A stretch of 64,000 nucleotides of DNA from Muribaculaceae bacterium (GTDB lineage: Bacteria > Bacteroidota > Bacteroidia > Bacteroidales > Muribaculaceae), in assembly GCA_017505535.1 (NCBI GenBank), contig JAFVPD010000013.1:1-64000 (forward strand), written 5' to 3'. Within the stretch, counting starts at the first letter, position 1. Each line of letters starts with the position of its first letter. Under the pieces are notes generated by a model. It saw only the letters and a list, made by a program, of their open reading frames with translations. It ran no database searches and had not been told where the DNA came from. The position numbers were made by a program, and so were the translations under genes. Below are positions 44,942-53,606 of the stretch, in pieces.

Positions 44942-45873
44942 TCGCCCGCCTTCTCGGCCAACACCCGAGAAAGGTTGCGCATAAAGCCGACATATTTTGT
45001 TCGCTTTATGGCCGAATGCCTGAACAATGCCGAAAACTGCTCGGGAGTGAGAGTTTTCATGGCTTCCTCATCTAAGGTCAGCAACGCTTCTGAGGCTTGA
45101 AAATCGCTGATTGTAGTAGGCGATGAACAAAGATTGTGTGGACACACGTCCTGACACACATCACACCCATATACTTTGTTGCCAAGTTTCACATCGGCCG
45201 GGAGATCCCCTCGATGCTCTATGGTGAGATAGGAAATGCATCGTTGTGTATCAATTGACCCATCGGCATTTATTGCTCGAGCAGGACAAGCCTTAACACA
45301 AGCCCCACACCGCAAACATTTCTGAGTACAAGGTTCATCTGATGGAAATTTCTCGGTAATCAATATCTCTCCAAGGAAAAAACGTGAGCCTCGCGATGGG
45401 ATAATCAGCTGATTGTTTATTCCCACAAAACCTAAGCCCGATTTCACAGCCCAATATCGCTCGCGCAAAGGAGCAGTGTCAACACACACTCGTGTTTTGG
45501 CACCTGTGAGTTGTTCTATATATGCTGCAAGTGTCGATAGTAGCTCTCTCACAACCTCATGATAGTCGCGACCGAGTGCATAGGAAGCGATTTGGGGCAC
45601 ATTTGTGTCTTGGCGTTGTCGCGGTTGATAATTTATGGCACAACACACAATAGTCTTTGCTCCCGGCAACAGAAGAGCCGGATTATCTCTCACGTCGGAA
45701 TATTTCTCCATGTAGGCCATCTCCCCATGATGCCGACCCTCAATCCACCGTTGATATATGTTGCGTGCCTCATCATCAACGGGGTCAATAGAAGCAAATG
45801 CAATCTTTTCCACCCCCAAACGAGAAGCCTCGGCTACAATTAATTCTTTACATTGAGATGGGGTCAAATTCAT
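44938..45873 (-). CDS. queG: Epoxyqueuosine reductase
   Basis: A 311-aa cobalamin- and Fe-S-dependent enzyme, last step of tRNA queuosine synthesis. C-terminal two [4Fe-4S] sites: CLRCGACVKACPARAI and CDVCQDVCPHN. The N-terminal domain reads MNLTPSQCKELIVAEASRLG and the cobalamin-binding region includes RYWAVKSGLGFVGINNQLII. Overlaps the polysaccharide deacetylase gene by 26 nt and the DUF2490 gene by 4. Confidence 0.95.
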   Translation of the reverse strand: MNLTPSQCKELIVAEASRLGVEKIAFASIDPVDDEARNIYQRWIEGRHHGEMAYMEKYSDVRDNPALLLPGAKTIVCCAINYQPRQRQDTNVPQIASYALGRDYHEVVRELLSTLAAYIEQLTGAKTRVCVDTAPLRERYWAVKSGLGFVGINNQLIIPSRGSRFFLGEILITEKFPSDEPCTQKCLRCGACVKACPARAINADGSIDTQRCISYLTIEHRGDLPADVKLGNKVYGCDVCQDVCPHNLCSSPTTISDFQASEALLTLDEEAMKTLTPEQFSALFRHSAIKRTKYVGFMRNLSRVLAEKAGD

Positions 45874-46465
45874 ATCCTTGCTCTATAAGCCACTCGATTG
45901 CTTTTGGCAATGCATAGCGCAAATTATGTTCGGCCTTGAGAGAGTCATGAAACACTATAATAGACCCATTGCGAGCATAACGACGCACATTGGCAAACAC
46001 CTGCTCTCCACTGAGTTTTTTACTATAATCACGCGTAACAAGGTCATACATCACTATGTTATAGTGGTCTTTTATCGCTCGAGCTTGTGACCACCTTATC
46101 AGTCCATGAGGAGGGCGGAATAGCGAACTATTAATCAAGGTGTTGGCTTGAGTGATGTTGCGCATATAACGCAATGTTGTCACTTTTGAGCCTTGAAGAT
46201 GATTCATCGTGTGATTACCATAACTATGACCACGACTCTTTATCTCCTCCAACAGATGAGGATTGCGCGCAACATTATCTCCCACGAGGAAAAATGTTGC
46301 CTTTATTCCGTAATGATCCAACAAGTCAAGCACCCAAGGAGTCACCTCAGGAATTGGGCCATCATCAAATGTAAGATACACCACCCGCCGATTACCTCGC
46401 TTGATGCGCCACACCGCTTCAGGGAACAGTAGTCGATACAATAATGGTGGTTGCTCTATAAACAT
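45848..46465 (-). CDS. Polysaccharide deacetylase (NodB domain)
   Basis: A 205-aa hydrolase. Motif 1 TFDDGPIPEVTP (catalytic base and metal Asp), motif 2 HSYGNHTMNH (two metal His), motif 3 FRPPHGLIRWSQ (Arg-Pro-Pro), and late IVFHDSLKAEHN with the catalytic His. No signal peptide is visible and the N-terminus begins within 30 residues of motif 1, so it may be cytoplasmic or membrane-associated. It removes N-acetyl groups from peptidoglycan or a surface polysaccharide; the substrate is unknown. Confidence 0.9.
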   Translation of the reverse strand: MFIEQPPLLYRLLFPEAVWRIKRGNRRVVYLTFDDGPIPEVTPWVLDLLDHYGIKATFFLVGDNVARNPHLLEEIKSRGHSYGNHTMNHLQGSKVTTLRYMRNITQANTLINSSLFRPPHGLIRWSQARAIKDHYNIVMYDLVTRDYSKKLSGEQVFANVRRYARNGSIIVFHDSLKAEHNLRYALPKAIEWLIEQGYEFDPISM

Positions 46466-46477
46466 GGTGCCGAGATA

Positions 46478-49400
46478 TTAATTCTTGAGCTGCTCCAAGA
46501 TTTTATGGAAATTAACACCTTGCACGCTCAACTCTTCCATGAGCGCTTCAACATCGGCGTCGGCATTACTATACATTTGCAACAATGTCGTAAAATATGC
46601 GCTCTGAATATATCGGTCGTTGCGTTGCAATGTTGCAAATTCATAGGGTTTGAGGCTCTGGAAGTAAATCATATATTGAGCATAACGGCGTATTTCGCTA
46701 TCAAGAATCTCTATTGCTTTTTCTCGGAGAGTGTCATCACCAAGAGGTAGAGACAATCGCAAATACAAGTCGGCAATGTTGGCTCCAATTTGTATTGAAT
46801 AGGGACAAGCCTCTACCGGCAAATTTTCCATCATGGTATCCATCACGTTGAGAGCCATCTGATAGCGTTGTCCGGCAAATTCCTTCAAGTCTTTAACCTC
46901 AACGGCCGTTGTATCACCATATTCCTCGGCAACAGCCTCGGCTCTTACGCCTTCATTATATAATGCGGTAGCAAGGTCAAGTAACGCGCTACGATGGGTT
47001 GTAACCATGCGACGCACTGTCTCATCAAGATAAATATCTGCTGGAGACTCTACCTTGTCAAGGCCACCCCAACGGAACTTATTCATCACATTGTCATACA
47101 TCTTATCGGTGTTGACTGCAGCAGAATATTCATCACCTTCAAGGAGAGGAGTAACCTCGTAGGCAAGACCTGTGCAACTCATATATGGAGTCAATGACAT
47201 ATAATAATCATCGGGAACAGTCATTGCAAAATATATGGGTCGATTCCAACCATTGGCAACACTTGAGCTGAGCATGTCAAGAACAAGTGTCTTGTTGAGC
47301 GCTATTCCACCTTCCGATGAACATTTTCCATCTTCCGAAAGATTGATTTTGATATATTCCTGAATAGCCTCAGCCAATTCGGGAGCCACACGACCCGATT
47401 CTATCGCAGCTTGTGGATCTACCGGGATATACATATTAGGATATTTCATCTCAGGAACACCATGCTTGTTTTTTTCTGCATCATCGGAATATAATGCTCG
47501 CAACGATGCCGAAACAGGCACAGCAGTTGTATCGGGCGTCAAGAAATAGTTAAATTGTCGGCGATCATGTCCATAGTCGGCCGGTGTTGCTTGAATATCA
47601 ACAGCTGGAGCATCATAATAGGGATAACGCAACTGATTGGCATACCAATCGGTAGTGAGATAAGATAAATTCACTACACGCACGTCGGTGCGATAGCCTT
47701 CTACCTCTTGGGCATACCACAATGGGAATGTGTCATTATCGCCATTGGTAAATATTATCGCATTTGGGTCAAGGCTCGACAAATAGTTCATACCAAAGTC
47801 ACGAGCAGCATAACGTCCCGAGCGATCATGATCGTCCCACGTTTGTGACACCATTTGCAATGGCACGGCAATGCCCAATACACATGCTACAGCAGCCGCA
47901 ACTTTTGATTCAGGGGCTTTCTTGGCAATAAAATCTTTTAGGATATTATACAATGCAGCCACTCCAAAACCTATCCATATTGCATAGGCATAGAATGATC
48001 CGGCAAATGCGTAATCACGTTCTCTTGGCTGACCGGGAGTCTGATTCAAATATAGTACAATCGCAATACCGGTCATAAAGAACAAGAAGAAGATAACCCA
48101 GAATTGCTCTATTCCACGCTTTGACACAAACGCTTGCCACAATAGTCCTATGATACCCAACAATAATGGCAACAGATAGAACACATTGTGACCTTTATTT
48201 CCTTCACCAAGATCGTCGGGGAGCAACGATTGATCGCCCAATCGTGCATTGTCAATGAAGGGAATTCCCGATATCCAGTTACCATGATTAACCTCTCCAT
48301 TGCCCTGAATATCATTTTGACGGCCGGCAAAGTTCCACATGAAATAACGCCAATACATGTGATTGAGTTGATAGGTGAGGAAGAATTGGAAATTCTGACC
48401 AAACGTTGGGCGTTCACGTTTTTCCTTATATAACGATTGCCCATTTTCATCAACATAGATTGTTGCATCGACAAATTTTGTGTTGGTCGAATTCATTCCC
48501 ACCCAACTCTTATAGGCTGCAACATGCGACCCTTTTGTGCTATACATGCGAGGGAATATCATATTGAGCTCGGGTATCATTTCATAATCCACCTTTTGCC
48601 CTGTCATGACATAACGGTCAGGCTCATCGGCCGACGTTTTAATCACTTTATTATACATCTTAGAGCCATGAGTTTGACATGCTTTTACAGCTCCGGTGCT
48701 TGGATCGGCCTCATAGAGCACGCCCGAATTATAGGTTTGACCATAAAACAATGGACGGTCGCCATATTGCTCACGGTTGAGATATGATGCCAACGCAAAC
48801 ACATTGTCGGGTGCATTCTGGTTCATCGGTGTATTGGCATTAGAGCGTATGAGCAACAATGCATATGAAGAGTAACCAATAAAGATTACCAAGATACTTG
48901 TCACTGCAATATTGAGAATTCTCACCGGCAATTTCTTACAGAACCAGAAGAAATAAATAATCGCACCGGCAAGCACAAGCACCGGAATCATAGCATTGTC
49001 GCCAATAAATGCGATTCCCGATACAACCAGGCTCATAATCACGCCCAATTTTATATTGCGAGAACTCTTCTGACGATAAATTTCATAAATGGTCCACACA
49101 AGCACAGCTACGGTTACAATAGCATAGGCCAAAACGCCCGAATTATAGCTCATGCCCAATGTGTTAACTGCAAACAGTTCAAAATACTGAGATACTTCGA
49201 TGAATCCTGGAACCAAGCCATAAAGAATCAGCCCCACTATCACACAAGACACGCCAAGAGCAATGAGCGAGCCCTTTGCCGAAGTGTTTTTAAACTTGCG
49301 ATAATACACCACAAGCACAATTGCCGGGATACACAACAAGTTCAACAAGTGGACGGCTATTGAAATACCTATCACATAGGCTATTAATATCAAATATCGA

Positions 49401-49927
49401 TCACTCAGTGGATTATCGGCCCTATTTTCCCATTTGAGAATGAGCCAGAACACCAAGGCAGTACAGAACGATGAAAATGCATAAACCTCTCCCTCAGTTG
49501 CCGAGAACCAAAATGTATCGCTCCATGTATAGGCCAACGAACCAACTAAGCCTGAGCCAAAGATTACAAGCATCTGTGTAAGAGATACTGTCGTAGCGTC
49601 ATCTTTTACAATGAGACGTTTCACCAAGTGGGTTATTGTCCAAAACAACAACAAGATGGTTCCTGCGCTCAACAACGCCGACATCGCATTTACTGCAATG
49701 GCTACATTGGCAGGATCTCCTCCGGCAAAATTCACAAAGAATCGAGCGGTCAACATCCAAATAGGGTTGCCCGGTGGGTGTCCAACTTCAAGTTTAAATC
49801 CTTGTGATATAAACTCGGGACAATCCCAAAAACTTGCGGTAGGCTCAAGTGTGAGCAAATAAGTAACGGCGGCTATTATGAAGCAAAACCAGCCGAGCGA
49901 ATTGTTTATTATCTTATACTTTTTCAT
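46478..49927 (-). CDS. DUF2723 membrane protein (glycosyltransferase-like)
   Basis: A 1149-aa protein; the ATG at 49927 gives a normal N-terminus (MKKYKIINNSLGWFCFIIAA). Twelve or so helices fill the first about 680 residues, with the diagnostic LEPTASFWDCPEFISQGFKL and GHPPGNPIWMLTARFF near the front, where a conserved acidic residue sits in the position of O-mannosyltransferase catalysis. The last about 470 residues are a soluble region with TNGDNDTFPLWYAQEVEGYR. In Bacteroidetes this family is thought to act in protein O-glycosylation; the reaction here is inferred. A full promoter precedes it. Confidence 0.87.
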   Translation of the reverse strand: MKKYKIINNSLGWFCFIIAAVTYLLTLEPTASFWDCPEFISQGFKLEVGHPPGNPIWMLTARFFVNFAGGDPANVAIAVNAMSALLSAGTILLLFWTITHLVKRLIVKDDATTVSLTQMLVIFGSGLVGSLAYTWSDTFWFSATEGEVYAFSSFCTALVFWLILKWENRADNPLSDRYLILIAYVIGISIAVHLLNLLCIPAIVLVVYYRKFKNTSAKGSLIALGVSCVIVGLILYGLVPGFIEVSQYFELFAVNTLGMSYNSGVLAYAIVTVAVLVWTIYEIYRQKSSRNIKLGVIMSLVVSGIAFIGDNAMIPVLVLAGAIIYFFWFCKKLPVRILNIAVTSILVIFIGYSSYALLLIRSNANTPMNQNAPDNVFALASYLNREQYGDRPLFYGQTYNSGVLYEADPSTGAVKACQTHGSKMYNKVIKTSADEPDRYVMTGQKVDYEMIPELNMIFPRMYSTKGSHVAAYKSWVGMNSTNTKFVDATIYVDENGQSLYKEKRERPTFGQNFQFFLTYQLNHMYWRYFMWNFAGRQNDIQGNGEVNHGNWISGIPFIDNARLGDQSLLPDDLGEGNKGHNVFYLLPLLLGIIGLLWQAFVSKRGIEQFWVIFFLFFMTGIAIVLYLNQTPGQPRERDYAFAGSFYAYAIWIGFGVAALYNILKDFIAKKAPESKVAAAVACVLGIAVPLQMVSQTWDDHDRSGRYAARDFGMNYLSSLDPNAIIFTNGDNDTFPLWYAQEVEGYRTDVRVVNLSYLTTDWYANQLRYPYYDAPAVDIQATPADYGHDRRQFNYFLTPDTTAVPVSASLRALYSDDAEKNKHGVPEMKYPNMYIPVDPQAAIESGRVAPELAEAIQEYIKINLSEDGKCSSEGGIALNKTLVLDMLSSSVANGWNRPIYFAMTVPDDYYMSLTPYMSCTGLAYEVTPLLEGDEYSAAVNTDKMYDNVMNKFRWGGLDKVESPADIYLDETVRRMVTTHRSALLDLATALYNEGVRAEAVAEEYGDTTAVEVKDLKEFAGQRYQMALNVMDTMMENLPVEACPYSIQIGANIADLYLRLSLPLGDDTLREKAIEILDSEIRRYAQYMIYFQSLKPYEFATLQRNDRYIQSAYFTTLLQMYSNADADVEALMEELSVQGVNFHKILEQLKN

Positions 49928-49970
49928 GCTAATGCTATTTATGATTAGGCATACCACACCAATCAATCGG

Positions 49971-50002
49971 CAAAGATAGAAATTAAATGCCTATTGACCA
50001 AT
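49971..50002 (-). promoter_or_regulatory. Promoter of the DUF2723 gene
   Basis: ATTG (50002-49999), 20-nt spacer, TATCTTTG (49978-49971) on the minus strand; predicted start about 37 nt before the ATG. Confidence 0.65.
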
Positions 50003-50108
50003 TCATAATGCATAATGTCTGTTAAATCCCACATTTGCTGTTCAAAGTATTTGCTGACTAAGCTTTATTTTGTACATTTACCTCGCAATTAAACTACAAT
50101 ATTACACC

Positions 50109-52208
50109 ATGGGAGATTTCTTCAACAAAGCATTCTTTAAAATCAAATTATATCTACGACACTTCGGTCTCAATTTTGACCGAGATTTTTCACGTGGGCT
50201 CAAACGACAAATCATGTGGTTACTAGCGTTAATGCTTGTCGTTTATCTCTTACTATTAGCTTTTAGCAAGATTACCGGCGCCTATAATTCAGCATTAAAT
50301 ACAACAGGATATGGTGCATGGTATGATATTTTGTATCTTCTCATTGACCCGGGCGCACCAAATGCCTCTCTTTCAGCCACTTTTTCTATTATCTGTGCCG
50401 TTTTTGGGCTGGCAATTTTCAGTGGCATGCTCATCTCGGTAATCAGCAACGTTCTTGACCGACGCGTTGAGAGCTATTCCAAAGGCCTAACAATCTACAA
50501 CCTAAAGCATCACATTGTGATTTTAGGATTTAATCGTAGCGTTCCCTCTCTATTGACTAAGATTTATGATGACATAAAGCACAATTCCGACAAATTTATT
50601 CTTCTAATGAGCGACCGTGATTGCGAAGATGTACGCAACCACATTCATGTAAACGTTAGCCATGATGTCGAATCTCGATTAGTCGTGCTAAGAGGGGCTC
50701 GTAATGCCTACGAAGATCTTGAACATCGATTGCAATTACACAACGGGGTAGATACTATTTACTTGTTAGGCGAAGAAAATGAGTCGGCCCACGATGCCAT
50801 TAATGTTGAATGTGCCAAGAAAATTAATCTCATTCTGCAAAAATGCAGGCCCAACGATTCCACCAAAGTAAAGTGCCACATTCAAATTAACTCACACATA
50901 ATGTTCCGATTGGTGCAAACAATCGACGTCATGAATTCGCCTTTAAGCAATAATAATTCCCATTTGGAATTATTGCCTTTTAATTTTAACGAGATATGGG
51001 CACAAAAAGCATTGGCGACAATCCCATCATCGGTCACCATCAATGGCGACATTCAACATTGGGTCTACCAACCACTTGACGGAAAAGGCATTACTCCTCA
51101 GAGCAACCAACGCGTCCACTTGGTTATTTCCGGCATGAACGATATGGCAATAGCACTTGCCACCAATGCCGCACAAATACTTCATTTTCCTAATTTCAAA
51201 GAAGAGGACAACAATACTCGTTCGCGCATCACTTTTATCTCCAATGATGCCAATCAAGCAGGATCAGAATTTCGCAGTTTCTATCATAATCTATTTGATT
51301 TAGCACGATGGCGCGAAATCAATAATATTGCCGACATCGACAATTCTCCATGGATAGACCCCATAGCCGACAAAGATTCAGAATCACCTTATCATGAGAT
51401 CCTTGGCGATAAAAATTTCCTTGATATTGAATGGGAATTTATTTCCGGGAATTTGACCGATAGTCACATCTCAAAATATCTACGCCAAAAGAGCTCCGAC
51501 AAAACCATTTTACTTACTATCGCACTTTGTGAGCCCGACTCTGAGCACAACGTAAAAACATGCATGTCGCTTCATCACGAAATTATACACGACTCATACA
51601 ACATTTTAGTTAGACAAAACGAAAGCCCGGTGCTCATCAACCAATTAAGGAAACGTCAAGGGTTTGAAAGAGTTGTACCTTTTGGCATCACATCGGAATG
51701 CTACCACGGAGAGGTGTTACACCACGACTTGGGCAAATTGGTACATAGTTGCTACTGTTCCACCGACAAAGACCCGGAAAAAGAATGGGAGACACAACCC
51801 ACCATTAATAAATGGTCAAGCATATACTCTGCAAATATGCTTTTCATGAAATTACGTTTTATTGGTCTTGACACTTCTAAACCTCTACAATCTGAACAGA
51901 TTATTAATGCTGTACAGAACAATGCCAATGCGATGCGTCTCACCGAGCATAACCGATGGACCACTGAGCGATTATTGTTGGGATTTCGCCCTCTGAGGAC
52001 TGAAGAAGAAAGAGTCAAATGGAAAAACTGTAGTAAATCTAAAGATGAAATGAAAAGCGAAATGTTACACCTTGACATTTTGTCAAATGAAATGTTCCCC
52101 GAAATCGATAAGGAAACATACGAGAAAGACAATGACATGAAAGTCAACAACCAATTGCACCGACTATATAGCGAAGCAATTAGGTTGATCAAGGCGATAG
52201 AGAACTAA
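50109..52208 (+). CDS. CASTOR/POLLUX-like ion channel with C-terminal RyR domain
   Basis: A 699-aa protein, ATG at 50109. Two helices (about 35-53 and 91-113) flank a re-entrant segment (WYDILYLLIDPGAPN). Next comes an RCK/TrkA-N-type regulatory domain from about residue 134 (HHIVILGFNRSVPSLLTKIY) and a second similar unit (QRVHLVISGMNDMAIALATN). The last about 100 residues match a ryanodine-receptor repeat: TEHNRWTTERLLLGFRPL and DKETYEKDNDMKVNNQL. Plant CASTOR/POLLUX are ligand-gated nuclear cation channels. The RyR domain suggests a nucleotide-type ligand, but this is inference. Confidence 0.85.
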   Translation: MGDFFNKAFFKIKLYLRHFGLNFDRDFSRGLKRQIMWLLALMLVVYLLLLAFSKITGAYNSALNTTGYGAWYDILYLLIDPGAPNASLSATFSIICAVFGLAIFSGMLISVISNVLDRRVESYSKGLTIYNLKHHIVILGFNRSVPSLLTKIYDDIKHNSDKFILLMSDRDCEDVRNHIHVNVSHDVESRLVVLRGARNAYEDLEHRLQLHNGVDTIYLLGEENESAHDAINVECAKKINLILQKCRPNDSTKVKCHIQINSHIMFRLVQTIDVMNSPLSNNNSHLELLPFNFNEIWAQKALATIPSSVTINGDIQHWVYQPLDGKGITPQSNQRVHLVISGMNDMAIALATNAAQILHFPNFKEEDNNTRSRITFISNDANQAGSEFRSFYHNLFDLARWREINNIADIDNSPWIDPIADKDSESPYHEILGDKNFLDIEWEFISGNLTDSHISKYLRQKSSDKTILLTIALCEPDSEHNVKTCMSLHHEIIHDSYNILVRQNESPVLINQLRKRQGFERVVPFGITSECYHGEVLHHDLGKLVHSCYCSTDKDPEKEWETQPTINKWSSIYSANMLFMKLRFIGLDTSKPLQSEQIINAVQNNANAMRLTEHNRWTTERLLLGFRPLRTEEERVKWKNCSKSKDEMKSEMLHLDILSNEMFPEIDKETYEKDNDMKVNNQLHRLYSEAIRLIKAIEN

Positions 52209-52211
52209 TTA

Positions 52212-53594
52212 CTATTTCTCTATGTCTCGTTTGAGGGTTTCAACGTATTGGTCTATGCGGTGTAATTGCCCCGGAATATCAATACGTTGAGGGCACGATG
52301 GTGAACATTTTCCACAACCGATGCAGTGACTTGCTTGACGCAATCGTGGCACACTACGATCGTAGCCGATGAGAAACGCGCGACGAGCTGTGCGATAGCC
52401 CTCTTCCCCTTTGTTGAGAATACGCCCTTCGTTGAGGCATGCGTTATAATGAGAAAACACTGCAGGAATGTCTATCCCATAGGGGCATGGCATACAGTAT
52501 TTGCAATCGGTGCATGGGACCGAAGGATATTGCATCATTATATCGGCCGTATCTTGCAAAAATTGCAATTCTTCAGCCGTGAGAGGCTGCAACGGCGAGT
52601 AGGTATTGAGATTGTCCTTGAGATGCTCCATATAGGTCATACCACTCAATACAGTGAGGACTCCGGGATAGGTACCGGCAAATCTAAACGCCCACGAAGC
52701 AACACTTTGCTGTGGCTCACGCTGTTTGAGACGCGCAACAATGTGGTCGGGGACTTTAGCCAAACGGCCACCCAAAAGCGGTTCCATAATCATCGCAGGG
52801 ATACCACGTTTTTCCAATTCGCCATAAAGATATTCGGCATTGGTGTTTGCTTGATTAATTTCTTTTGCATGACGCCAATCAAGATAATTCATTTGAATGA
52901 GCACAAAATCCCATTTTATCTCATCGTGGATTGAGAGCATATAATCAAACACCTTCACGTCGCCATGATATGAAAATCCGAGGTTGCGTATGCGCCCGGC
53001 CTTCCGCTCTTCAAGTAAAAACTCAAGCACTCCATTGTCAAAATAGCGTTGATTGAGCAATCCCATTCCGTCGCCACCGCCAATTGAATGCAATAAGTAA
53101 TAATCAATATAATCTACTTGCAGATTTTTGAATGAATTGTGATACATCTCAATCGATGCCTCGCGCGAGTAATTGTGCATGTTTGAGAGCTTAGTTGAGA
53201 TGTAGTATTTATCACGAGGGTGACGTTTTAGGGCTATTCCTGTAGATTTTTCCGACCATCCTTGCATATACACCGGTGATGTGTCAAAGAGATTAACTCC
53301 ATGATCTATTGCGTAGTCAATCAATTCATTCACCGCCTCTTGGTCGATTACATTTCCATCAGGCGCCGGCTCAGATAGTCGAGGCCAACGCATACACCCA
53401 TATCCCAACAATGAAACCTTATCGCCGGTTGATGGAGTTGTGCGATAGGTCATCTCTCCTTGAGGCGCTGTAGATGTAATTGCATTGCGTGATTTTTCTG
53501 TTGAACAACCGGCCATTGCCGCAGCGGTTGCAGTTGCGCCCAATCCCATCATCTTGAGGAAATTGCGACGAGTTATATCTTTGTTTTGTGACAT
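52212..53594 (-). CDS. Tat-exported Fe-S aldo/keto reductase
   Basis: A 460-aa protein. Twin-arginine signal TRRNFLKMMGLGATATAAAM followed by a lipobox-like MAGC, so a periplasmic lipoprotein. AKR barrel (about 50-350): catalytic Asp and Tyr in LFDTSPVYMQGWSEKSTG, Lys in YYISTKLSN and His in YYLLHSIGG. A C-terminal Fe-S region follows with CTDCKYCMPCPYGIDIP and CIGCGKCSPSCPQRIDIP. It is 12 nt after the polyferredoxin gene, which could pass it electrons. Reaction unknown; an electron-driven reductase is likely. Confidence 0.9.
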   Translation of the reverse strand: MSQNKDITRRNFLKMMGLGATATAAAMAGCSTEKSRNAITSTAPQGEMTYRTTPSTGDKVSLLGYGCMRWPRLSEPAPDGNVIDQEAVNELIDYAIDHGVNLFDTSPVYMQGWSEKSTGIALKRHPRDKYYISTKLSNMHNYSREASIEMYHNSFKNLQVDYIDYYLLHSIGGGDGMGLLNQRYFDNGVLEFLLEERKAGRIRNLGFSYHGDVKVFDYMLSIHDEIKWDFVLIQMNYLDWRHAKEINQANTNAEYLYGELEKRGIPAMIMEPLLGGRLAKVPDHIVARLKQREPQQSVASWAFRFAGTYPGVLTVLSGMTYMEHLKDNLNTYSPLQPLTAEELQFLQDTADIMMQYPSVPCTDCKYCMPCPYGIDIPAVFSHYNACLNEGRILNKGEEGYRTARRAFLIGYDRSVPRLRQASHCIGCGKCSPSCPQRIDIPGQLHRIDQYVETLKRDIEK

Positions 53595-53606
53595 GATATT
53601 ACGATT

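Noticed and set aside
49928-49966. Upstream start of the DUF2723 protein
   Set aside because: The extra 13 residues would precede a normal N-terminus; the frame also enters the predicted promoter region.
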